From NCBI GenBank assembly GCA_019095985.1, contig CM032662.1:41129171-41193170 (forward strand): 64,000 nucleotides of DNA, written 5' to 3'. The stretch comes from Streblospio benedicti (lineage: Eukaryota > Annelida > Polychaeta > Spionida > Spionidae). Below, in pieces: positions 37,598 to 50,002 of this stretch. The stretch's first letter is position 1; each line of letters begins with the position of its first letter. The notes beneath the pieces were generated by a model that was given only the letters and a program-made list of their open reading frames with translations, did no database searches and was not told the DNA's origin. The position numbers and the translations under genes are program-made.

Positions 37598-37790
37598 ATC
37601 ACTGGCAGATCCAGGGTTTTTGGGAAGGGGGTGGAGTGCATTTTGTTGGCAATATATATTCAGTTATTCATAGGATCAATAGTAGATAGGCCTATGTTGA
37701 AAACTCCGTGTAAATGAACCTTTTGGTGGCAAAGAGGAGGGGGGGGGGTAGTTGCTCCCCTGTGATGCCCTCACCACCGCTGGATCGCCT
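37598..37790. mobile_element. family-C element, worn
   Basis: Left CACTGGCAGATCCAGGG, right CACCGCTGGATCGCC, with G-rich interior (GGGGTGGAGTGCA shared with the 51.5 kb copy). About 190 bp. Confidence 0.5.
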
Positions 37791-40370
37791 TATGATTATA
37801 TGGTAGGTGTAAAAAGACAATTCGGGTATTGACAACCGTTATAGATTTAATGTGACTAATTCAGCTCTAACACTCAGTATTTTCCTACTGTAGCTCATCA
37901 TACGCTGACAACCTTAGACAATAAATGTTTCCTCTATTGCAGGGCAGCCCCTTGCAGACAGGTTACGATGATATCCGTATATGCTCCCGCATTCACATCA
38001 GTTGTGTCCAATGGTGACAGTTGTTATTTAATTAGGCATTTGTGTGTTGTATTATTGCGCACTGGACACTCCCATAAGCTTTGGGTTGTTTAAGACAAAA
38101 CTGATATGATGTCATTGTCATATCTCACGGCTGCATACTCTGTAAATAGTAGTTATTGCAACACTGAATATGTGTGCAGTGCAAAAGAGATTCCCGTAGA
38201 CCGACGATGATATGATGTTCACCTACTTGTCGTTTGGCAATTGGGAGTGAAGATAGTTTAAAACTGAATACAATAAGATACACATGTGTACTGTAAAATT
38301 ATAAATGTTTGAGCACACTAGAATTTGCCAATTTTCTAAAAATCCTGAATGTTCCTTGTACAAGCATAATTCATTTGGCCACTTGCGATGGGCATAAGAT
38401 TTGCTAAAATGGTACTCCATAAACCACATATATTGTGTAATTAGATCCAAACCTCTACTTTATATACATCAAATAGATCAAATAAATGGCTTACAATAAT
38501 GATGCTGGGAAATACACAATGGGGCAAAAAATGGCCTTCGTCGTCACGTGGGTCTAAAAAGTTACATAGCATGGTGCATGTTCAAGTCATAATGTTCCCC
38601 AGTCACTGTTTAAAATTGTAGCCATGCCATGTTATGTCACCGTGCAGAAGAGCCTATAACGCATCATGTTACATGGTCAAAACGAGTGTGTTAGTTAACA
38701 GATTTAAAAACGGACTTGTCTGCTTTATTTTACCCTACTGTGGGCCAACTACATAGAGGGACCAAACGTACATGTACATGTAACTGGGCAGATCTCTTCT
38801 GTCTCAAAGACGTTCAGAATGTTATTATATCACCTATTAATACTGAGTTTAAGTGTATAGAAGAAATATGGGTGCGGTCATAATTAAGTCTTTGTACGTA
38901 AAAGTGGCTCACAAGCGATGTTCTCACCACGTAGTCTTAGCCCATTGCGCGGGGGGGGGGGCTATAAGTTCACCCTCATATAGGCCTTCATAATATTCAA
39001 TAAGACAGCCTGAGCATCGCCCTCATTGGTATGGGAAGTCACACTCCCCTCTCCGAACACACTCATCTCACAAAACGAGATTTGCACATGCGTATTGGAC
39101 TTTATCCTGCACTCCATTGACGCTGTACAGTAGTCAGCTAATATGATGGGATAAATGAATTGTATGTTTATAAAAGACTCTGGCTGAATCGCATAACTTC
39201 ATAAAGCTCTGGGCCGATGGTCCCGATTATTAAAACCGAATCGTCCTTGTATTTTAATTTATTATAGCTACTTGACAACTATGTTTGTGGTAAAGCTGCA
39301 GTCTGACAGTTGCAAATATCTATTTCAATTTCAATGTGAAACAAGGCTATGAAAATGCATTGGTGAAACTATTCTTGTTCTACCCGTTTAAACATACCTT
39401 TGATGAGAACAGTTGCAGTTTAACCATTGCTGCAATACCTAATTGATTCAGTCTGCATATTCCAGAGTATTTTATTGTTCCTGGCTGAATCAAATAAACG
39501 TCTGATTATGGTCTATTGTCAATTGTCAAGTTGATTAAGAAGTGAATTCACGCCATGAGAATGCAGCATTTTAGGGCGGATTCAGTTTTTTTGTAAAGCG
39601 GTGTGTTTTGCGGGGTTTTTCTACATCCTGAGGATATTTTGTGTGGATATTTTGAAGAGCTCTGTGTAAAGAATTAACAAAGGGTGGTTACAACTGAATT
39701 ATCTATTAAAGCTAGCAGCAACCATGAAGTCAAACTTCTCAGTGCTCTTCTATGCACTTAAAATATTTATTATGACCAATGGCATGAGATGCATGGCATC
39801 CGTAAGACCATATCTTCCATACTTCTAAAGTTACATTTCTGTCAGTATAGGAGGTTATTTCATGTAAATACCTTCAGACAAAATATGGTAGGTGATAGGA
39901 TACAAACTCCAGGCAACAGTAACATGGAAATTTCCTTTTTAAAGTGCACTCAAAAGTCAAGTGGGTGAAAGCGTGCTTACCCAGACACGCTAAAGTGTTC
40001 ACTTCAAAGTCATAAAAGCTTTTAGGGCAGAGAGCTTTAAGACTTCTAAAACACAGGTGTTTTTCTAACTTCCTAGTTTCTGTTTTAGGTTGAAAAATCT
40101 ATATTTAACATGGTGAGGTGCTTTGATGGGAAATCGGATTATGTAAACTCCTCGAGATACAAATCTTATGATATATACACTTCAGCTTGGAACTTCAAAC
40201 TTAAAGATTCTTATCTTTGAACATGTACTAGCCATTATTTACAGTAAATACCACCTTTAGAATAAGACCATGTGTTCATAGTGTGGGACAATGTGCTGAA
40301 CCTTAAAAGAGTGGGAGGCACAGGCTGAAAGACTGTATGGAGATTCCTTGTGATGTTCTAATGATATCTT
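37791..40370. other. non-genic DNA
   Basis: Contains the unfilled target copy at 38.1 kb, a G run at 38.95 kb and a lone family-B end at 39.3 kb. No gene. Confidence 0.5.
38118..38217 (+). repeat. unfilled paralogous target of the 25.6 kb insertion
   Basis: GTCATATCTCACGGCTG...TGTAAATA...TTATTGCAACACTGA...AGAGATTCCCGTAGACCGACG matches, in order, the two flanks of the Helitron-like element (25562-25588 and 27149-27203). The two copies belong to an older short repeat of about 100 bp, one of which received the insertion. Confidence 0.7.
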
Positions 40371-40432
40371 ATTCTGAAGAAGCCCATATTATGGGTGAAA
40401 GCTTGGTATTGGTTTTCAATAAATTATCCAGA
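40371..40432 (+). repeat. CTGAAGAAGCCC hairpin fragment of a retroelement
   Basis: CTGAAGAAGCCCATATTATG contains the perfect inverted repeat CCCATA-T-TATGGG and runs into GGTGAAAGCTTGG and AATAAA. The arrangement recalls the 3' ends of Penelope-like and related elements (GATGAAGCC...GGCGAAACG). It abuts the LINE RT fragment. The family call is tentative. Confidence 0.3.
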
Positions 40433-40637
40433 GAAAATAGGTTTTAACTTGTTCTTTAGTATACAGATTTGGAATCATGTCATCGCCCTGTCGAACATCT
40501 AATCCAGACCAAACACCATTCGTCTTTACGCACATTGGGTACTTGACATTAATTGCCTTGGTATCTGTAAATCCTTTACATTTAAAATTGTTAATATTGA
40601 ATAGATTACTGTACTGGGTTGTGAAATATACAAACAT
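40416..40637 (-). mobile_element. LINE reverse-transcriptase fragment
   Basis: A 73-codon minus-strand frame contains VKTNGVWSG and then DVRQGDDMIPNLY, which matches the RT signature (G)VRQGDxLSPxLF of non-LTR retrotransposons. The conserved SP is replaced by IP, as in a decayed copy. The catalytic YADD block is not present. It could belong to the same family as the LINE end at 30.3-31.2 kb. Confidence 0.55.
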
Positions 40638-41799
40638 ATTTGTGTAATAATCAAAAGTATTGACAGCTCATTAGATATTTGTTTCTTCATAATCTAAATA
40701 ACAAATGACAGCATATAAAATTTGCTATTCATGGCAGTTTTTAGCTACATGTAATTACTTTTTGAAATATTGCAATTGCCTCCTTTGGGAACATTGACGG
40801 CTGTTGGTGTTAACATCATCACAACGTAATAATTTGCTCTTAATGTTGGAATCATCGTACCTCTGTGTGTAGACTTGCCAATCATTCAGTATGATTGACG
40901 AGTCAATGAGAATTTGTATTCATCATTTGAGCAAGCTCCGTGTAGGTTGTAGTTGGCCTGGTGAATATGACGATTTAACTTGGCCGCTCCTAATGGACTA
41001 TATACAATCGGCGTAGCATATGCCGTGGTGCAAGAGGATTGTAGTTGCAATTTCCATGGCGATGGCAATTGAGATGCTCACAGATGCAACAAAAACAACA
41101 AACACATTTTTATACTTCTGGCGACGTTTTTACTGTCCCAAGCCTTCATAAACTCGAGTAAGTACCACCAAAAAGACTCTACAGCCATTTGAAGGGAGTG
41201 CCAAGGTTGTTCTTATATGCAGTGTACGTTTTATCGTATCTAATTTGTCCCAAATCGTCACAACAAAAGCGGCTGGCACACACATATATGTATAGTTTTC
41301 CCATGTCTACTAACAGGTGACATTAATTGACATTAATTTGTCAGTACGGGAGTAGTAATTAATCACGGTGCGACATTCAGGCAGAAAATGCCAACGTTTG
41401 ACGTAGCAATTGGCATGAGAAATTCTGCTCATTTTATGCAATAAATGAATTTTCTTTTTTTTTTTGTAACTGGCTGCAATTTGTGTTAATTACTTCCGTT
41501 TCTCCCCGGGGTTTTACCTCTAATTGTCAGTAGTTCAAATTGCAGTGTTCTGTCTCACAGTTGTTTATTATGTAATTGCACTTAACATATGAAAATCTTA
41601 TAGTATTTACTGATAGTTACCACTCTAAAATGTAATATACTTTATCATCATTCAAAAACTTCACTTATTTTATAAATAGTCAGCGTTTATGCGCTAGAAA
41701 CACATGGCAATGACATCATCCTTAGCAATAAAGAGAAGAAAACAAACCTACAATATCATGTGATTGGAATGTTGAAAATTTTATTGTTGTGGTACATGT

Positions 41800-42180
41800 A
41801 TATTTTACAATTTAACATACCCGCCCGGGCCCAACCCCTACAAAAAAAACTAAGCATCGGCTCTCGCTAGTGAGTTTCTGTTTTATCCGGGCTTCCGTCT
41901 TCATTTTCATCAACGAAGACTTCCCCTGCCCCAAGTCCCTGACCCCTAAATCTGATGGACTTATTGATCTCCCACTCTCATCCTATTCCTCATTCTCATG
42001 ATCGCCATCAGAAGCAGTAGATCATCATCGGGCATGCCCTCTTTGTCGTCTTCAGCTTACTTATCTTCTTCACGCACTTTGTGAACAATCTCTCGCACAG
42101 TTTTGTGCTTCTTCACTTTCTTGACTACCTTCTTTTCTTCTTTCCTTTCTTCTTTCTCCTCGCCCTTATTTTTTTAAAAA
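41800..42180 (-). pseudogene. Glu/Lys-rich coding relic or low-complexity tract
   Basis: On the minus strand about 35 codons read E/K-rich (GEEKEERKEEKKVVKKVKK, then HKTVREIVHKVREED) before a stop. Acidic and lysine codons then recur in shifting frames, with several stops. GC content is higher than in the neighbours. It may be a decayed retrocopy of a charged protein, or purine-rich low complexity. No poly(A) tail or family match. Confidence 0.25.
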
Positions 42181-42425
42181 AAATGATGGTGGCAACACCA
42201 ACAAATCCAACAACTGAAATGAGATGGCATGTCATCAGCATAAGGTATATGGTAAGTAAAGATTAGAACTAAAACATATATATACTCTAATACACATAAA
42301 ATATGACCAACACAATGTCCTTTGCTGGCGTTACACTGTCTTTTAAAGAACTAGTTCAAACTCTCGCTGATGCACGCACCATATGACACAGACAATCAGG
42401 CCTCTCATCAAAGCGGTGGACATCT

Positions 42426-42482
42426 TGGCAGGGGGGAGGGGAGGCGTCTCTACCCCCAACACTCCCACTGGATCTGCCACTA
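42426..42482. repeat. family-C right-end fragment
   Basis: A G-rich then C-rich stretch ends CACTGGATCTGCCACTAGCG, the complement of a CTAGTGGCAGATCCAG end. The left half is missing. Confidence 0.4.
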
Positions 42483-42890
42483 GCGCTATCTCTGGTCATA
42501 CTCAAGATATGCAATTACTGCCCTAGTTGTGACAAGGCCATAGGGTACCCATTGCATAGCGATTACAATTCGAATGATCGATTTAATGATCTCTTATTCA
42601 TAGAGGTAGTCATACTTTGTGTTATCATTTGCTCATAACTAGATGTACTTGTTGTTTAACCTACAGCGTATAGATGTCACTGCGTACAACATTGCAGTGC
42701 ATGCCATTTGTTGTATTAGATGTTGATGTTATTTACATTGTAATTTGTGATTACATTACAGGGCTAAAATGCTATCTGTACACGTATTGACAAAACTAGT
42801 TGATTATACTGCTGTATAGGGTGTACTTGTATCGAACGTACATCACATGTACGCATGGATCTACAGAGTATGATGTTATGACTATATGTA

Positions 42891-43030
42891 CAGTAGAGCC
42901 TCCCTTTTAAGACTCAAATGGCCTCTACATACAGGTGGTTGCTACATTACAAAGTTTCCTAGTGGTATCTCTGATAATGCTAAGTGATGCAACAATTGTC
43001 TCATCTCACTGGTAGCCTAAATAAAAGTGG
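42891..43030. mobile_element. family-A fragment, left end
   Basis: TA then CAGTAGAGCCTCCCTTTTAA, followed by worn internal words up to AAAAGTGGTCTTGG. The right end is lost. Confidence 0.55.
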
Positions 43031-44669
43031 TCTTGGTTAAGTTTAAGTTTTCTGATGACATGATAATTTAAGCAGTATATTGAGTCATAGTGTTATAACA
43101 CTGAAATGACGAATGCAGTTGGAAAATGGTAATGGTAATCCCATTTTATATCAAAGGTATGCATACCATCTGCTGCAGTAGTATTATGCAAAACATATGT
43201 TTCTAAATCATACATTGGCTTCAATCATACAAATGTCAATGCCCGCAGACAGTATAAAATCATATTCATTGTACTACTTTATGGCCTTAAAAAGTAATTT
43301 CTGTCATCTATAGCTATTTATGGACAAAGATTAACGTTACAATTTCCCCTATTTATGATGCTTGCGCATTTGTAGTGATTGTGTCATAGATTTCATTTTT
43401 TGTGGCAAACTAAGTACCTAAATTGATACATTACAAGTATGTATCTAACACAGGCATTCAATTTTGTGCAGTGGGGGTATAGTAACATGTTGAACATACC
43501 AGTAAGAAAATCTGCATTGGTGGAAACACACTGACACTTATTTCATCCGTGGCAATATATTGTTTTATAATAGAGCTACAATGTACTCTGTCTTTGTCCT
43601 ACAACAAAACAGAGCATTGGCTTGATGTTACAATGTGTATTATGCTAACATTGCCATGTGACGAAATAGAAGAACAGAGATACAGCACTAATGAAGCAAG
43701 AAGAATATTTACGCAAAAGTCTCACATAAAAATGTAGAACAGAGAAATGTAAAGATATCATGAAAAGTCAGAGTGACATAGGAGATACAAATTGAACTGA
43801 TTATAAGACAAAATCTATTTGACTGCTTTATATACCTATGAACATCTAAATACCTTAATGATCCATTCATTTCATAAATCATGTATGAAAAGAGAGGGAG
43901 AGAGTTTAAATGAAATACAAACAGATAATTACCTCGAGATAAGTATAATGCACTATTCGTAATAAGCGATATCAACATAGCAAGGTTTCTTTGTACATAA
44001 GAAATATACGAAGACCATAACAAACAGGAAATGAAACAGTCAGTCCTGCATACAGATGAAAGTTACAGCCGACATGAAAGGAATGGGCGGGTCAACAGGT
44101 GGGGCTGGCGAGGAAGAACATGTGCAGGGACACAGGTTTTACTTGATATTTGAATAAAACCCATCATATATTTCAGGCTTATTATACAATTGAAAAAATA
44201 TTATGATTAACCCCTCGTAAGAAGGGCTCACTTTTTGTGGAATATTCTTTACGGCTCCGACCATTCAGAATATCAGCCACTTCAAATGTACGCCTTTGCA
44301 TTTAGCCAATTAGGAAAAATGGTTATTGCTTTTGCTTGCTTAACCATAGATTAGTCAGATTAGACTTTGAGATCATGAGGGGCATTTACAGGTTTGAAAT
44401 AAAATATGTGCATATGCATCTTCAAGAAGCACAAACAGTTATAGTGCAACATCATAAACATCAATGACCTTGGAATGGGGTAAATGAAATCAAATATTAG
44501 ACCTGTCCCAGTTGGATCCAGTTATACATATATTTGACCTATATCAGCGTTAGAGATATAGTCATACTTGAATTGTGTGTGTGCCCAGTGTGTGTGTGAA
44601 AAAAGAAGAAAAAATTGAGGTGAAAACAGCGCTGTTTGTTGTTTGTCGTTTGGCCGTAAATACGTATTT

Positions 44670-44707
44670 CCGCCCTCTGGTGTGTACTTACATCGACAGA
44701 TGGCGCA
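44670..44707. promoter_or_regulatory. two divergent CTCF-like motifs
   Basis: CCGCCCTCTGGTG (44670-44682) is the complement of a CTCF core (CACCAGAGGGCGG), and GACAGATGGCGCA (44695-44707) is a forward-type core (AGATGGCGC). They point away from each other 12 bases apart. Motif match by eye only. Confidence 0.3.
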
Positions 44708-44789
44708 TTACGTCTGCCTGTGATGTCGCATTGTAAATGTTTGTGCTTTTTGCTTTGAGGTTTTGCTCCATGTTGCTATAGATATAATA

Positions 44790-44956
44790 CAGTGAAACAT
44801 CAAATGAAGACCTCATCTGTAAAGATACTACCTTTTAATAAAAACAGCTATTTTGCGGCTGCTAACCTTCATAAAAAAGTCCAATGCGATCAACCAGAAA
44901 GTTAACAGGCCACATCTCTATCGAGATCACCTGAGAGCAATGAAAAGCCTCTACTG
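44790..44956. mobile_element. family-A MITE, complete copy
   Basis: 167 bp with TA at 44788-44789 and 44957-44958; ends CAGTGAAACATC and GCCTCTACTG. The interior keeps CCACATCTCTATCGAGATCA. Confidence 0.65.
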
Positions 44957-45179
44957 TATGAGGTTTATACATCAGCAACTTGATAGTATTGTTCTCGTAG
45001 AGTTAGATATGTTACTTTGCTTTGATAAATCACCTGTAAAATATGCAAAGACTAGATTGTTGTTTGCTTTACTTTACAGTATGGCGACCACAAGGCGGAT
45101 TGGTCTCACGTCATCGCAATAGTTTTAGTATTGTAGAGATTTACAATAGCCGTTTTATGAGGGCTTGGGCCCACGAAAA

Positions 45180-45238
45180 TTGATCTTATTGTAGACAGGG
45201 TCTCAATATTAAGGTAATCTAAATTGGAGGCTCTACTG
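45180..45238. mobile_element. family-A fragment, right end
   Basis: GTCTCAATATTAAGG is followed by GGAGGCTCTACTG and TA (45239-45240). It is a right end without its left partner, or the far end of an element broken by the copy at 44.8-45.0 kb. Confidence 0.5.
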
Positions 45239-46341
45239 TATCCCGGAGCTTCTGATTGACACCACTGAATGATCGACTTACCAAAGACACAAACTAAAAC
45301 ACAAATTAATGCATTAACAGCAGGAATGTAGTACCAAACATTTCTACCAACTCATAAGGTGTCTGTGATGCCCAGAATCTGGGCCATTTACAAGAGAAAC
45401 AATCTATGCTGAGTATCTATGTTTATACACATGCATTTACACCTAACACCCAGAGCCTCCATCTGGCACAAAGTAACAACAACAAGCACTAAACGCGAGT
45501 ACAATGTTCTAAAAGTGCGTACCTAATGTGTGTACTAGGAATGATCAAAGAAGTGTGGCATTCCATTCAACTTAGCGTAATGTAGCATGTACAGTAAATT
45601 ATCTCTATATTAGACGCGTTACTGCTAATTAGACGCACTACACCGTTAGCCTTCGCCACCGAGAATATCAAGGTCTCAGAGTCTGTATGGTGTTGGCATT
45701 AGGAATTGCCTGATAACTGTTCTGAATGATATATCTTAAATGAATTAATCAGAATCAACAGTCTACAAAAGCTTGACACAAAGTTGCATTTGAACTGTGA
45801 CTACAACCACAGGAGAACAAGTTATCCAGGGAAGATATGCTCGTTGACAAAAAAGCATGAACTTCCATAAATTGTGGCCACTCTACAAAAAAGTGAACAG
45901 TTAACCCAACAAGGACAACATGGCACAATATCAAATTACAACTGGCGATAACAATCACATTTCTGGAACATTTTTGGGACTATCTTCATTGATAAGGGGT
46001 CATCAAATTCCGTAAATCGACTTTACTCTAGGCATTCCTCCCAGACAACATCTGGTACGCCACTAAGTAAACATGGTTTGATGCTATCACGTCTTCTATG
46101 TTTATGTGCACATCTGCATTTTTGCTCGCTCAAGGCTAAGACACTGTCCTGTTAATACACTCATTGTGGTGGTTATGGCAAGGTGGATTCGTCCTGATTT
46201 GTGAATTGTTAAAAAGGTTTGGTGATTTCTTTTCAATATCATGTATTTTAGCTGGTGCAATGTATATTGATTGCTATTTGGAGTGTACACAGCCTTCCAC
46301 CATGTGTAGCAGTATAATTTGCCAACATACATTGTACTCAC

Positions 46342-46415
46342 CCATCTAGGCTACATTCAGCAGGGTAAAGCGTATAAGTATCTTACCTGGAAAAGAAGAA
46401 AAAAAGAATATTAGC
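46342..46415 (-). promoter_or_regulatory. recursive-splice-like site with possible 45 bp RS-exon
   Basis: On the minus strand GCTAAT (branch-like) is followed by a nearly pure pyrimidine tract and TTTTCCAG|GTAAGATAC at 46387/46386. Forty-five bases further on, at 46342/46341, stands a second strong donor, ATGG|GTGAGT. All three frames of the 45 bp segment contain stops. It is therefore either an RS-exon used to define the site or a non-coding exon. Confidence 0.3.
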
Positions 46416-46832
46416 TACAATTAAGTTAATGTGGAAATTGGTTGAAATGTAAGTTTCTAATTGGAATAGGACACCCGATATCCAAGCGGTATCCTCATCG
46501 TTTAACCTTGCCCTGCAAAATCCGGCGGATCCCTTCATTTTCCACCCAAACTGTCTTCTCCGCCTATATTCTGTTTAGAGAATTCTCACATCAACATGAT
46601 TTGTCACTGTGTAAACACTGATGGCCGCACTGCGCATTATCATCATCCTGATCAAATCATGGACACTATCAAAAGACTTTGCTGAAATGGCTTTCTCTTG
46701 GCATTCCATGTTATATTCTTGTCTCTAATAACCACAAGCATTGCAGTGCTCCATAACGTCTATTAACAGATAGATACATTGGAATCTATCAATTTAGGGG
46801 AGGGGGGGCTGTGGTTTGGGTTGTGGTTTGGA

Positions 46833-46978
46833 TTAAGTGGACTCTACAGCGTGGTGACCCTTTTTTGGAAGGTTCATGGTGTCCACTCTGGTATAGTGAA
46901 CAGGGGTCACTTCAGGGGGTGGTTTTAGTTGGGGATTTTCTCTAATGCACACTGCGATCATAAGTGTCAGCACAGTGC
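46833..46978 (-). CDS. candidate terminal exon, membrane-protein tail
   Basis: On the minus strand a good acceptor (TGATCTTTACTACAG, exon starting at 46978) opens a 48-codon frame to TAA at 46833. It begins with hydrophobic GTVLTLMIAVCI and continues with a proline- and lysine-containing polar tail (ENPQLKPPPEVTPVHYTRVD..., ending HHAVEST). That layout fits a last transmembrane helix plus cytoplasmic C-terminus. I do not recognise the family. No upstream partner exon and no nearby AATAAA on this strand were found, so it may be chance. Confidence 0.25.
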
Positions 46979-48129
46979 CTGTAGTAAAGATCAAACAACA
47001 ATGTAACTTTGATTGTCGTCCGGGTATTTTAGGCACTATTACACCAATAATTGATCGATGTGTTCGTTTGCCTGTCTAGCTTCAAGCATGTCCTTGTTTT
47101 CGGAGCTTTGTACAAAGAATAGGGCTCTTAAATGTGACTAGAGGGTCTATAATAGTTTGCCTATAAATAGCATATAAAAATCGGGTGATAATAATGGCAA
47201 TGTTCTGCTCCATGATAAGGGCCTGTCACAAGATATTCCGCAAATTTATGTTTTTAACTGGATTGGGTTTTTTTTCAGATCATTTTAGATTTCAGCACTG
47301 TTTTACATTATTTGAAAGACAAATATTTATGAAATAGCAGCTGTTCATGCTTTGCTTTACAAAAAATGGCTATCAATTCATTGTTTACAAATTGTTCATC
47401 TGCAACTGTGTACGACAAACAATTTTCAAAAACCAAAGCTCACAATCCACCCAATATGATTAATAAATGGGTCGCTGCTAAGGAAATGTAAATCTGGATA
47501 TTGAAACTTTGTAAACTATACTACAGGTAATGAAATATGACAAAGGAAGAATGAATTACCCAGCACCTAACATCCAATAAAATACACGAAACAGACTAGA
47601 CTACTAAATTGTACACCAAAAAAGAGACACTGTGACCTCCATAGGAATACATAGTACATAACTCGTGAATAGCTGTTAACACCTGTTGCCTACATTACTA
47701 GACAGGTTAAATCATGTACATGTATTTTAAGCAGAGACTATACAGTGTGTGAATCATGCAAACTTTTGGAGTGTAATTTCAAGTTCATTTGTACTTACAT
47801 GTGAATCTCCAGAGGGAGACTAAAATCACATATCAATTAAGCTTGTACAATGCATTAGTCATGTTCGAGAAGTTTTGAAATGTAAAGTAACACATTTGGA
47901 AATACTTATCAATGAGGACGAGAGTAAGCTCATTTTGTCAATAAGTCCATCAATATGAAAATTAAGAACTTTTTGGAATGTATGACAGTGGGCATAGAGA
48001 TACATGACGTAATTTTGGACCCCAAATTAGTTGTAAAACAAATACCCAAATTAATATGCATCATCCTTGGATCATCATATGATCATCATGTGCTTCATCG
48101 CATAACAAATGCAATCGTAATGTCGCATG

Positions 48130-48190
48130 TTCATCATATTAGCATGTGATCATGTGATAATCACATGAAAATCACGTGACCACCATGTGT
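48130..48190. promoter_or_regulatory. E-box cluster with 17 bp palindrome
   Basis: CATGTGAT-A-ATCACATG (48151-48167) is perfectly palindromic and is followed by ATCACGTGACC and CCATGTG. CANNTG sites of the MITF/USF type are packed here. It may be functional or part of a repeat. Confidence 0.3.
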
Positions 48191-49699
48191 ACCTACCGTG
48201 ACAGTGACAAGGGGTAGATAGCACGGGATCATGGTCTCCTTCCTTCTACATCAGGAGTCGCGTATCCATGGTGCTCACTGTACCTACCACTCACTCTAAT
48301 ACCTGTACTACATCACAGTACTACATTGCAGTATTGCTAGGAGTATTGTCTTTTCCTTGATTTTCTCAACCATAGACTTACTATGTGATTCTATCCAAAT
48401 ATGTTTATAAAATTCACCAGATTGCCTATCTAAACCAGGCGATTTGTTATTTGATAATGTTCTTAATATGTATTTACAGATGTTAATTATTCATCGATTC
48501 ACTTTTGGTCGGTATTGATCACACAGTATAAAAGTTTATATCAATGTACCTGATGGACATTCTATGTCCACTTTGCTAATTGCGTTTTACTGCTAATGCA
48601 TATGCGTGAGGGTAACGTATATCTGTATTAATGAACTGATCAGTGTTATTGACATATCCAAATCCATCTCATATTAAACATTGTATGTCTACATCTTGAC
48701 AATTTTCGAATCATGTCTGACACTGCGCAGGTGTTAAGCTCATTGTGTTGATATCCACATGTTTTTGTTTGTTTGTTTTTGGAGAAAAGTATGAACTTAG
48801 GCACATCCATATAAACAATGTACCCATTTAACCATAGCTATTAAGTAAAGTAACACCGTATACTGGATTAGGATTTTTCTATGTAAGGGAAGTAGGCATG
48901 AATGGAATGATGAGTAAATTATGAATGTCCTGCAGAAACAGATTTAAGACATACATGTATGAATATTCAGTGTGACAGCATGAGCCAAGTCAAGAGCATC
49001 ACTCACGGTCGTTGCTACTAGTTGTATATATGCACGTATGCATCATGCATTGTCCATTACTGTGTACAGCTATCTTAAAAGTTTCTAGTATATTTGAGCA
49101 ACATTCCACTCAATACTTACACCCAAGTCCGTTACTTTACACTATATCTATGTAAATCCAGAAATTAGTTTATGTCTTGATATTATTTGCACAGCCATGA
49201 TGACAATTGTATGAGCTCTGACAGTTCTGAAGAACTTAAGTTATCATGCTGTTGTCTTTTTATGCCACTAGGGGTTAAGAGTGCAATGCTGTGAGAGATA
49301 TAAGATAACCTTTCTTTTTCTCCAAGTTACAGTGTTGAAAAACATCAATTCTGAAGCATGAGATGTAATATCATACATTTGTAATTGAACATGCATTACA
49401 AGTAAACGTTGAATAAAATAAAAGTATAACAATCATAAAATATATTGCACGTTAGTAATACATATCCACCTCAGATCATAATCATAGTAATATTCCAATT
49501 ACAATTTATACACACATTGATGAATGTGGAGTTAAGTACCAACCAGGACTAGAACCTACAGGTGTAATACTAATCAATGCAGTTAGCATATTTATAACTA
49601 CACAAGAACGGGCAATTTTCATCACACAATTAGAACATACGGATAAGCCACATGGATAAAACTACACATATTATAAGTTCTCTACATTGACCTAACTTG

Positions 49700-49780
49700 G
49701 GATGAACCTTTGGTATTTTTAGAGGTGGTCCTTTTATAGAGCTGGTCTTAACTGGATATCCAACTTCTGAAACCTATTCC
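49700..49780. mobile_element. family-A debris
   Basis: ATGAACCTTTGG followed by TTAGAGGTGGTCCTTTTATA and GAGCTGGTCTTAACTGG resembles a worn left end and interior. Confidence 0.35.
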
Positions 49781-50002
49781 AATAGGGTGGCTTTATTATG
49801 CATACAATGATCGCAATGTGCAGATTGAATGGAAACTATTACACTATCATGTGCCTCATGTCGCCAAATGATTCCCTATTCTGTTTTCTTACAGCCCTGT
49901 TAGAGGAGATGACTAGTAATATTATCATAATAAAGTAGACTGTAGTGCAATATGAGAGGAGAACTTCATCTAGATAGTAGTGTTGGTTGGAAAGATCCAG
50001 CA

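Larger units (their letters stand above)
45239..50002. other. non-genic DNA around the 46.3-47.0 kb splice signals
   Basis: Besides the candidate exon, the ratchet-like site, the E-box cluster and family-A debris, the stretch is AT-rich and empty. No further minus-strand exon could be linked. Confidence 0.45.

Noticed and set aside
43709-44023. 104-codon minus-strand frame
   Set aside because: AT-rich and hydrophobic throughout, as chance frames are here; no family recognised.
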